Positions 19,346-25,987 of a DNA stretch of 64,000 bases are shown piece after piece. A program made the translations under genes and the position numbers. Source of the stretch: Tahibacter sp042701255. GTDB lineage: Bacteria; Pseudomonadota; Gammaproteobacteria; Xanthomonadales; Rhodanobacteraceae. Below the pieces are notes generated by a model that saw only the letters and a list, made by a program, of their open reading frames with translations, was not told where the DNA came from and did not search any database. The stretch spans positions 3,224,001 through 3,288,000 of the forward strand of contig NZ_CP170554.1 in assembly GCF_042701255.1 (NCBI RefSeq). Reading direction: 5' to 3'. The stretch's first letter is position 1. Each line of letters begins with the position of its first letter.

Positions 19346-20065
19346 TCAGCTCTCGTCGATCGCGTCGAACCCGACCCAATTGCCGTGCAGCAGCAGTTCC
19401 AGCGGCTGGAAGCGGCGCTTGTAGTCCATCTTGGGATGGCCGGCTATCCAGTAGCCCAGGTACAGATGCGGCAGGCCTTCGCGCACGGCCCATTCGATCT
19501 GCGTGAGGATCGCGAACGTGCCGAGGCTGCGTGCGGTCTCGGCCGGATCGTAGAAGGTGTAGACGGCCGACAGGCCCTGCGCGCAGACGTCGGTGACGGC
19601 GACGCCGAGCAGGCGGCCGTGGCGGCGCAGCTCGAGGAAGCGCGTCGGGCTCCAGTCGGTGTAAAGAAAACGCGAGAAATCTTCGTGCTGCGGCGAGTCC
19701 ATGCCGCCGCCGCGATGGCGGCCGAGCAGGTAGCGCTGGTAGAGCTCGAAGTATTCCTCGGTATGCCGCGCCGGTTCGATCAGCAATTCCAGATCGGCAT
19801 TGCGCGCCAGGCAGCGGCGCTGGCTGCGGTCCGGGCGGAACGCGTCGACCGCGACGCGGCAGGGCACGCAGGCGCGGCAGCTGCCGCAGTGCGGGTGATA
19901 GACGTGGCCGCCGGCGCGGCGGAAGCCGCGCGTCAGGGCCAGACCGTAGACGCCGGCCAGATGCGGCGCGCTCGGGTCGATGACGAGATTCTGCGCGACG
20001 CGCCCACCGTAGTAGCCGCAGTCGTGCGGCAGGGTCTGGAACAGGCGGACGACATCGGATTTCAT
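19346..20065 (-). CDS. bpt: Aspartate/glutamate leucyltransferase (N-end rule, Bpt type)
   Basis: Aminoacyl-tRNA-protein transferase that adds leucine from Leu-tRNA to N-terminal Asp or Glu, marking proteins for the ClpS/ClpAP pathway. The 239 residues show the ATE-type N-terminal region CGYYGGRVAQNLVIDP, the cysteine cluster HPHCGSCRACVPCR, and the C-terminal GNAT-like part with DVCAQGLSAVYTFYDP and LYLGYWIAGHPKMDYK. Length matches the bacterial Bpt family (about 235-250). It is probably first in a short minus-strand group or monocistronic. The upstream DUF421 gene ends 31 bp before it. Confidence 0.95.
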   Translation of the reverse strand: MKSDVVRLFQTLPHDCGYYGGRVAQNLVIDPSAPHLAGVYGLALTRGFRRAGGHVYHPHCGSCRACVPCRVAVDAFRPDRSQRRCLARNADLELLIEPARHTEEYFELYQRYLLGRHRGGGMDSPQHEDFSRFLYTDWSPTRFLELRRHGRLLGVAVTDVCAQGLSAVYTFYDPAETARSLGTFAILTQIEWAVREGLPHLYLGYWIAGHPKMDYKRRFQPLELLLHGNWVGFDAIDES

Positions 20066-20096
20066 GGCTGCATCCCGGGGGCCGTCGGACGGGATT

Positions 20097-20567
20097 CTAC
20101 GCCGCGCTGCGCGTCTTGACCGAAACGGCGCCGTTGGGTTCGAGCACGGCGAAGGCGACCTCGCCGATGTCGAAACAGCCTTCGCGGCGCAGCGCCGAGC
20201 GCAGCTCTTCCACGGTCATCTGGTTGCGCGCGAGCACGTCCTCGAACACGTGGCCGTTGTGCACCAGCACCTCGGGACGGCCTTCGAGCCAGCGCTCGAT
20301 GCGGCGGTTGCGGCCGCTGAGCCAGCCGAACAGGTGGTTCCAGAGCAGCAAGGTGACCGCCACGACGAGGCCGCCGAGCACCGAGGTGTCCTGGCCGATC
20401 ATCGCGTTCTGCACGCCGTTGGAAATGATCAGCAACAGCAGCAGGTCGAACGGCGTCATCTGGCCGGCCTGGCGCTTGCCGGAGAAGCGGAACAGCGCGA
20501 ACAGGGCGAGGTAGATGATGCTGGCACGCGCCAGCAGCTGCCACCAGGGTTCGCTCAGATTCCACAT
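20097..20567 (-). CDS. DUF421 (YetF/YcaP-like) membrane protein
   Basis: A 156-residue protein with three hydrophobic helices in the first half (ASIIYLALFALFRFSG, FDLLLLLIISNGVQ, LVVAVTLLLWNHLFGWL) followed by the cytoplasmic DUF421 domain: EGRPEVLVHNGHVFEDVL, MTVEELRSALRREG and the typical IGEVAFAVLEPNG. The molecular role of this family is unsettled. It lies 31 bp upstream of bpt on the same strand, so co-transcription is plausible. Confidence 0.92.
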   Translation of the reverse strand: MWNLSEPWWQLLARASIIYLALFALFRFSGKRQAGQMTPFDLLLLLIISNGVQNAMIGQDTSVLGGLVVAVTLLLWNHLFGWLSGRNRRIERWLEGRPEVLVHNGHVFEDVLARNQMTVEELRSALRREGCFDIGEVAFAVLEPNGAVSVKTRSAA

Positions 20568-20763
20568 GGGGTCGAGGCTCTCCGCCGGAACTGCTGCCTG
20601 TTTTCGGTCGTCGCGCCGCGCGAGTCAAGGGCCGGATTCCGGCGCCGCGGGCATCCGTCGGTCATCCGTGACGCGTGGTCCGGTACGGTCATGAGGCGAC
20701 GGCGGTTGCCGCGTTCGCCAGCGGCGTCGCGTCGGTGTCCCGACGCCACGACAACCGGCGACC

Positions 20764-21219
20764 TTAGTGCGGCGTCACCGGCACGACCTGCGGCTTTTGC
20801 GGTTTCTGCGGCTGCTCGGCCTCGTTCTGCGCCGTGCTGCAGGTGCGCAGCGACAGCAGCAGGGCGGCGACGCCGACCAGCGCCAGGGTGACCATGCGCA
20901 TGCGGCCGGCAACCGCGCGATGGCGTGCCTGGCCGGTCAGCGGTTCGCGCGAGGCGGCCAGTTCTTCCGCGTAGCGCACCGGCGGCTCGATGCCGGCATC
21001 GCGCAGCAGCTCGCGTGCGCGGGTCTGGTCGTTGGCGTTGACGACCCAGACCTGCGGCCAGGTGCTCGCGTCGGGCCGGTTGCTGTAGCTGAAGCGCTTC
21101 CAGTCGCCGCCCTTGTAGCTCGATCGGTTCGTGACCGTGGTCTCGATGCCGTGCTCGGTCATCAGCGCGATCACGCGGTCGATGTTTTCCTGGCGCAGCG
21201 AAGTATAGATCTGTCTCAT
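20764..21219 (-). CDS. DUF2007 domain protein with C-terminal membrane helix
   Basis: A 151-residue protein of the putative signal-transducing DUF2007 family. The N-terminal domain reads MRQIYTSLRQENIDRV, YKGGDWKRFSYS and WVVNANDQTRARELLRDAGI. A membrane helix (MVTLALVGVAALLLSL, about residues 107-123) follows, then a short tail with QKPQKPQ. Such proteins are common in Xanthomonadales. The function is unknown. A 22-bp perfect palindrome lies directly upstream of the ribosome-binding site ggagg. Confidence 0.88.
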   Translation of the reverse strand: MRQIYTSLRQENIDRVIALMTEHGIETTVTNRSSYKGGDWKRFSYSNRPDASTWPQVWVVNANDQTRARELLRDAGIEPPVRYAEELAASREPLTGQARHRAVAGRMRMVTLALVGVAALLLSLRTCSTAQNEAEQPQKPQKPQVVPVTPH

Positions 21220-21232
21220 GCGGGTGAACCTC

Positions 21233-21254
21233 CGGACGAACCGCGGTTCGTCCG
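21233..21254. promoter_or_regulatory. 22-bp perfect palindrome upstream of the DUF2007 gene
   Basis: CGGACGAACCGCGGTTCGTCCG is fully symmetric. It ends 13 bp from the DUF2007 ATG (minus strand, 21219) and adjoins its ggagg ribosome-binding site. It could be an operator, or in RNA a hairpin masking the site. It is also 121 bp beyond the tesB stop and could end that transcript, although no U-tract is seen. Confidence 0.5.
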
Positions 21255-21375
21255 ATGTAGCGCCCCTTCGGCATCGAGGGACGGCCGGATGTCCGTGCGG
21301 CGGACAGCCGGCGGGCTGGTGGGGAACGCGCGGCAGCGAATCACCGTCGTGTCAGAACACGGCCGCGGATGCGCG

Positions 21376-22245
21376 TCACTTCGTCAGGCGGATCAGTCCT
21401 TCCTGCGCCGTGCTCGCGACGAGCACGCCGTTGCGGTCGTAGATCATGCCGCGGGCCAGACCGCGTGCGTTCTGCGCGCTCGGGCTGTCGCAGCTGTAGA
21501 GCAGCCAGTCGTCGGCGCGGAACGGACGGTGGAACCACAGCGCATGGTCGAGGCTGGCCATCTGCACATTGGGCTGGAAATACGAGATGCCGTGCGGGAA
21601 CGTCGCCGTGCCGATCAGATGGAAGTCCGAGGCGTAGGCGAGCAGGGTGCGATGCAGCTCGGGATTGGCCGGCACCGCGTCGGTCAGGCGGAACCAGACC
21701 TGCTGATACGGCGGACGCTTGGGCGGGTTGAACTCGTCGCGCGGATAGACGTGGCGGAACTCGAACGGCCCTTTCATGCCGAGCCAGCGCTGCAGCTTGA
21801 CCGGCACGCGTTCGAGCTGCTCGGGCGGAATCGGCGCCGGCGGTGCGAGGTCTTCGGGCTTGGGCACTTCGGGCATGGACAGCTGGTGCTCCACGCCGCT
21901 TTCCTCGATCTGGAAACTGACCGAGCAGGTGAAGATCGGCTGGCCGTGCTGGATCGCGACGACGCGGCGCACCGAGAAGCTGCTGCCGTCGCGCGTGCGT
22001 TCCACCGAGTAGACGATCGGCGCGTCGATGTCGCCGGCGCGCAGGAAATACGCATGCAGCGAATGCGCATGGCGCGGATCGTCGACGGTCTTCTGCGCCG
22101 CGGACAGGGCCTGGCCGAGCACCTGGCCGCCGAACACGTATTTGGTGCCGATGTCGCGGCTCTGACCGCGGAACAGGTTGTCTTCGAGGCGCTCCAGCGC
22201 GAGTAGGTCGATCAGTTCGTGGACTACGGCGTGGGTCATAGTCAT
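21376..22245 (-). CDS. tesB: Acyl-CoA thioesterase II
   Basis: Double-hotdog thioesterase of 289 residues that hydrolyses medium- and long-chain acyl-CoA. The family pattern is visible: YVFGGQVLGQALSAA near the N-terminus, SLHAYFLRAGD, SFSVRRVVAIQHG, and in the second domain ASDFHLIGTATFPHG with SLDHALWFHRPFRADDWLLY. TesB of E. coli is 286 residues, so it is full length. The ATG at 22245 is chosen, with a second ATG two codons later as an alternative. The upstream DUF502 gene ends 35 bp before it, on the same strand, so kinase, DUF502 and tesB may form one transcript. Confidence 0.95.
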   Translation of the reverse strand: MTMTHAVVHELIDLLALERLEDNLFRGQSRDIGTKYVFGGQVLGQALSAAQKTVDDPRHAHSLHAYFLRAGDIDAPIVYSVERTRDGSSFSVRRVVAIQHGQPIFTCSVSFQIEESGVEHQLSMPEVPKPEDLAPPAPIPPEQLERVPVKLQRWLGMKGPFEFRHVYPRDEFNPPKRPPYQQVWFRLTDAVPANPELHRTLLAYASDFHLIGTATFPHGISYFQPNVQMASLDHALWFHRPFRADDWLLYSCDSPSAQNARGLARGMIYDRNGVLVASTAQEGLIRLTK

Positions 22246-22280
22246 AGGGTCGGCAGTGGGGCGCGCATTGTACGCGGGGC

Positions 22281-22976
22281 TCAGGCCGGATCGCGCGGCG
22301 GCGCCGGGCCGGGTTCGATCGACGGGAACGCCGCGTCGGGCGCGACGGCGCCGACCGACAGCACGAAGGCCATGGCCTGGTCGACGCTCCAGTCGGTCGC
22401 GATCAGGCGCTCGGTCGGCACGATCTCGAGATAGCCGCCGGTCGGGTTCGGCGTGGTCGGCACGTAGACCGCGGCCAGCGAGCGCCCGTCGGCATCCTCG
22501 AACACGCGCGTGACGAAACCGACCGACTTGAGCCCGGCCGACGGAAAGTCGACGAGCACGACGCGCTGCGTGCCGTTGGGCTTGTTCTGCAGCAGCGCCA
22601 TGAGCTTCTTGGTGCCGCCGTAGATCGAATGCACCAGCGGGATGCGTTCCATCAGCGCGTCGAACGCCGCAAGCAGGCGCTGGCCGAGCACGCGGTTGGC
22701 GACGAGGCCGATCAGATACAGGATGACCAGGGTCGCCGCGAGGCTGATCGCATGGATCAGCCAGGTTTCCGCGAGCAGCGCGCGCAGGCCCGGAAACAGC
22801 GCGCCGAGCCAGGCGAACAGCGCGTTGATCAGCGGCGCGCCGAACTCGGCCAGCAGCGAGGCGATGAAGCGGAACACGATGAAGGTGATCCACAGCGGGA
22901 TCACCGTGAGGATTCCGGTGATCAGGTAGCGCTGCAGATGCAGGCTGCCGAACCGGGAGCGCAGCGACGGGCTCAT
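22281..22976 (-). CDS. DUF502 family membrane protein
   Basis: A 231-residue protein with two transmembrane segments (LITGILTVIPLWITFIVFRF and AISLAATLVILYLIGLVANRV) and the DUF502 core (IPLVHSIYGGTKKLM, VVLVDFPSAGLKSVGFVT, YVPTTPNPTGGYLEIVP). The proline-rich tail PGPAPPRDPA is probably disordered. Its role is unknown. Its ATG overlaps the stop of the kinase gene by four bases (ATGA), so translation is coupled to the kinase, which suggests a shared envelope function. Confidence 0.93.
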   Translation of the reverse strand: MSPSLRSRFGSLHLQRYLITGILTVIPLWITFIVFRFIASLLAEFGAPLINALFAWLGALFPGLRALLAETWLIHAISLAATLVILYLIGLVANRVLGQRLLAAFDALMERIPLVHSIYGGTKKLMALLQNKPNGTQRVVLVDFPSAGLKSVGFVTRVFEDADGRSLAAVYVPTTPNPTGGYLEIVPTERLIATDWSVDQAMAFVLSVGAVAPDAAFPSIEPGPAPPRDPA

Positions 22977-25255
22977 GGCGTGGCCGCCGCGGTCGCGGCC
23001 ACCGGATCGAGTTCGCGCACGAGACGGAAGCCGATCGTCGTATAGCCGGTGTCGGCGTTGCTGTCGCCGCGCCGGCCGGTCGTGGTCTCGTCGGGACCGT
23101 CGCGCCAGGACGTGCCGCGGAATATGCGCTCGGAGCAGTCCTTGGACGCGCAGCCCGAGGTCCATTCGCTGGCGTTGCCGGCCAGATCGTAGAGGCCGAT
23201 GGAACTGGGCTTGTAGCGCGCGACCGGCGCGGTATGCGCGCGGCCGTCGGAGCACTTGTAGCGGCTGGCCAAGGTCCAGCGCGTACCCATGCTCGCGTCG
23301 GCGACGTTGCCCTGTTCGCAGGCGCCGCCGCGCGCGACGCTCGCCGCGGCGTGCAGCCATTCCGCTTCGGTCGGCAGGCGGTAGCGTGCGCCGGTCTGGC
23401 TGCTGAGCCAGCGCGCATAAGCGTGTGCATCGTCCCAGCTGACGCAGACCACGGGCTCGTCTTCGCCCTGCGGAAAATCCGGGTCGCGCCATTGCAGGCT
23501 CTTGAGGCGCGACAGCGGCCGCAACGGCTCGCGGCAGCGTGCGGCCGCGCGGCCGGTCGCACGCACGAAGCGTGCGTACTCGGCGCGCGTGACTTCGGTG
23601 CGGCCGAGTTCGAAGGCATGGTCGAGGCGATGGCCCTCGAGTTCGGCCGGCACGTAGATCAATGCCGGTTCCAGCTCGCCGGCCGGCCGCGCGCGTGCGG
23701 CGAGCTGGCGCTGCGCCTCCTGCCAGCGCGTGCGCAGCGCCGGCTGGTCCTGGGCCAGCAGTTCGACCAGCGGACCCAGCACGGCCATCTGCTCTGTCGT
23801 GCCCGTGCGCAGCACCGTCTGCAGGCGTTCGTCGAACGCCGCTTCGCGGCCGGCCAGATAGCCGGTCCAGCTCGGGCCGCCGCGCAGGTTGGCGCGTTCG
23901 GCCAGCATGCGCGCCTGTTCGAGCGGGTCGCGCAGCGCGCCGACATCCCCGGCGTTTAGCGCCTGGTCGGCGCGCTGGCCCAGTGCGGCGAACACGCGGT
24001 CGAGTCCGTCGCGTGCGGCCGCGTTGGCGTTGTCCAGGGTCAGGACGAGCAGATAGCTCTCGGCCGCGTTGTCGCCGGCCGGCGTCGTGAGGTTGCCGGC
24101 CTGCAGCTGGCGCGGCGCGGCGTCGAGTGCGGCCTTGACCTTGGCCGCAAGGGCGTCGGCGGACGTCGTGCCGGCGGCGACCGGGCTCACCGCCGTATCG
24201 GGTGCCTCGACGAGCCCGCCGGCGCCGGCCGCGGCCGGTACGGTGACGAAGCGCGTTTCGGGCGGTTCCTGGCCCTTGGGCCAGAGCAGCATGCCCAGCA
24301 GCAGCAAGGTGCCGGCGATCGAGGCCAGGCCGACCCAGATGCTCGCCGGCCATTCGCGCACGCGTTCGCGCCAGGTCGGTGCCGCATCGCCGTTGCGGCG
24401 CTGGTCGAGTTCGGCCTCGACCTGATCGAGTCCGTCCAGCAGCTCCGCCGCATTGGCCGGGCGCAGGGCCGGGTCCTTGGCCAGCAGCTTGTCCATCAGC
24501 GGCTGCCAGGCGCGCCGCGTCGGCGGCAGCCGCGGCGCGGCCTGCTCGACGTGGGCCAGCGCGACCGACAGCGCGTCGGGACCGTGGAACGGCAGGTCGC
24601 CGGTCAGCAGCTCGTAGGCCATGACGCCGAGGCTGTAGAGGTCGGAACGGCCGTCCAGCGCCTGGCCGCGCGCCTGTTCCGGGCTCATGTAGCCGGTGGA
24701 GCCCAGGGTCGCGCCCTCGCGCGTCACGCGCACGTCGGAGTGCTTCGCCAGCGCGATGCCGAAATCGGTCAGCAGCGGCCGGTCGAGCTTGTCGAACAGC
24801 ACGTTCTCGGGCTTGACGTCGCGATGCACGATGCCGTGCTCGTGGGCATAGCCGAGCGCCTGGGCCAGGCAGCGCAGGATCTCGATGATGCGGCGCTGGT
24901 CGCCGGCGTCCTTGCGCCCGGTCAGGTCGCCGTTGGGCAGGTAGGGCAGGGTGTAGTAGAGATGACCGCTGGACGCGCGGCCGACCTCGTAGATGCTGAC
25001 GATGTGCGGGTGGTCCAGCCGCGCGATCAGGCGTGCCTCGTTCTCGAAGCGCTTGATCAGGTCTTCGCTGGGCGCGCGGTCGGCACCGAGTACCTTGACG
25101 GCGACTTCGCGCTCCAGCGCGGTCTGGACGGCCAGATATACCGTCGCCATGCCGCCCTGACCGAGCTGGCGCGTGATGCGGTAACCGGGAATTTCAAACG
25201 GAATGCCCGGATTGGCGGTCATCGGCCGTGATGAGGAGGGGGAAACGGCCGCCAT
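22973..25255 (-). CDS. Ser/Thr protein kinase with C-terminal formylglycine-enzyme-like domain
   Basis: A 760-residue membrane kinase. The kinase domain (about residues 24-285) has the glycine loop LGQGGMATVY, the VAVKVL lysine, catalytic HRDVKPEN, DFG in LLTDFGIAL and the GSTGYMSPEQ activation segment. One transmembrane helix (about residues 308-326, WVGLASIAGTLLLLGMLLW) separates it from a helical periplasmic region and a C-terminal FGE-sulfatase/SUMF1 domain, with AELEGHRLDHAFELGRTEVT and the diagnostic IGLYDLAGNASEWTSG. Cys residues near the end could serve sensing. Such kinase-FGE fusions occur as PpkA-type regulators, but no type VI secretion gene is nearby. Start is ATG 25255, with ATG 25222 as an alternative. 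Confidence 0.92.
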   Translation of the reverse strand: MAAVSPSSSRPMTANPGIPFEIPGYRITRQLGQGGMATVYLAVQTALEREVAVKVLGADRAPSEDLIKRFENEARLIARLDHPHIVSIYEVGRASSGHLYYTLPYLPNGDLTGRKDAGDQRRIIEILRCLAQALGYAHEHGIVHRDVKPENVLFDKLDRPLLTDFGIALAKHSDVRVTREGATLGSTGYMSPEQARGQALDGRSDLYSLGVMAYELLTGDLPFHGPDALSVALAHVEQAAPRLPPTRRAWQPLMDKLLAKDPALRPANAAELLDGLDQVEAELDQRRNGDAAPTWRERVREWPASIWVGLASIAGTLLLLGMLLWPKGQEPPETRFVTVPAAAGAGGLVEAPDTAVSPVAAGTTSADALAAKVKAALDAAPRQLQAGNLTTPAGDNAAESYLLVLTLDNANAAARDGLDRVFAALGQRADQALNAGDVGALRDPLEQARMLAERANLRGGPSWTGYLAGREAAFDERLQTVLRTGTTEQMAVLGPLVELLAQDQPALRTRWQEAQRQLAARARPAGELEPALIYVPAELEGHRLDHAFELGRTEVTRAEYARFVRATGRAAARCREPLRPLSRLKSLQWRDPDFPQGEDEPVVCVSWDDAHAYARWLSSQTGARYRLPTEAEWLHAAASVARGGACEQGNVADASMGTRWTLASRYKCSDGRAHTAPVARYKPSSIGLYDLAGNASEWTSGCASKDCSERIFRGTSWRDGPDETTTGRRGDSNADTGYTTIGFRLVRELDPVAATAAATP

Positions 25256-25345
25256 TCTATCGGAAGCCGTGTATAGGAATGGTTGCGCGCACGGCGGCGC
25301 GCTGCGGCTGGCGCGCTACCCGGGCGCATGGCAGGCTAGCGCGCG

Positions 25346-25942
25346 ATGAATTCCGCGCTCACGCCCGTTCCTGCGAGCCATGCTCCGACCACTCCGGCGG
25401 CCCGGACCGGCCGGCCCGTCGTGGTCGCGCTGATCGGACTGCCCGGCGCCGGCAAGAGTGTCGTCGCCCGCGCGCTGGCCGATCAGCTCGATTACCGCCG
25501 CATCGACCGCGACCAGATCCGTCATGCGATGTTTCCGCGCTGCAGCTACAGCTTCGTCGAGAAGCGCGCGGCGTTCCGCGGCGTGCTGCTGGCGCTGGAG
25601 GTCAACTGCATGCTCGGCGTGTCCAGCGTCATCGACGGCTGCACGTTCTCGCGCCGCGCCGATCTGGCCCGCGTCGATCAGGTCGTGCGCCAGTACGCGT
25701 ATACGCCGGTGCCGATCTTCCTGGACTGTCCGTCGGATCTGGCTCGCGAGCGCATTGCGCGCGACGTGGCCCAGGACCGCCATCTCGCACGCGACCGCGA
25801 TCCGGCCATCGTCGGGGAAGTGCTGGCGCGCATGGAGCCGCCGCCGCCCGGCGCGCTGACCATCGATGCGCGCCTGCCGGCGGCCGAGGTCTGCCGGCTC
25901 GCCGTCGAGGCCGTGGCCGGCATCGCCGGCCTGGAACGTTGA
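25346..25942 (+). CDS. P-loop small-molecule kinase (AAA_33 type)
   Basis: A 198-residue protein. Walker A is GLPGAGKS at about residues 31-38. The short DRDQIRHAMFP segment is typical of the AAA_33/gluconate-kinase-like group, and DCPSDLARERIARD corresponds to the lid region with arginines that close on ATP. The phosphoryl acceptor is not evident. The first 24 residues are Pro/Ala-rich and probably disordered. It diverges from the kinase gene, is convergent with the next gene, and is followed by a strong hairpin. Confidence 0.85.
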   Translation: MNSALTPVPASHAPTTPAARTGRPVVVALIGLPGAGKSVVARALADQLDYRRIDRDQIRHAMFPRCSYSFVEKRAAFRGVLLALEVNCMLGVSSVIDGCTFSRRADLARVDQVVRQYAYTPVPIFLDCPSDLARERIARDVAQDRHLARDRDPAIVGEVLARMEPPPPGALTIDARLPAAEVCRLAVEAVAGIAGLER

Positions 25943-25948
25943 GCCGCA

Positions 25949-25979
25949 GCGGGCCGGCGCGTCGATGACGCCGGCCCGC
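25949..25979. terminator. Bidirectional hairpin terminator
   Basis: GCGGGCCGGCG (25949-25959) pairs perfectly with CGCCGGCCCGC (25969-25979) around a nine-base loop, followed by CGTTTCG. It lies in the 45-bp gap between two convergent genes and ends both. Confidence 0.75.
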
Positions 25980-25987
25980 CGTTTCGT

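Noticed and set aside
22973..25255. Reading the kinase-FGE gene as part of a type VI secretion locus
   Set aside because: No Tss, Hcp or VgrG-like genes are present. Neighbours are tesB, DUF502 and a P-loop kinase.
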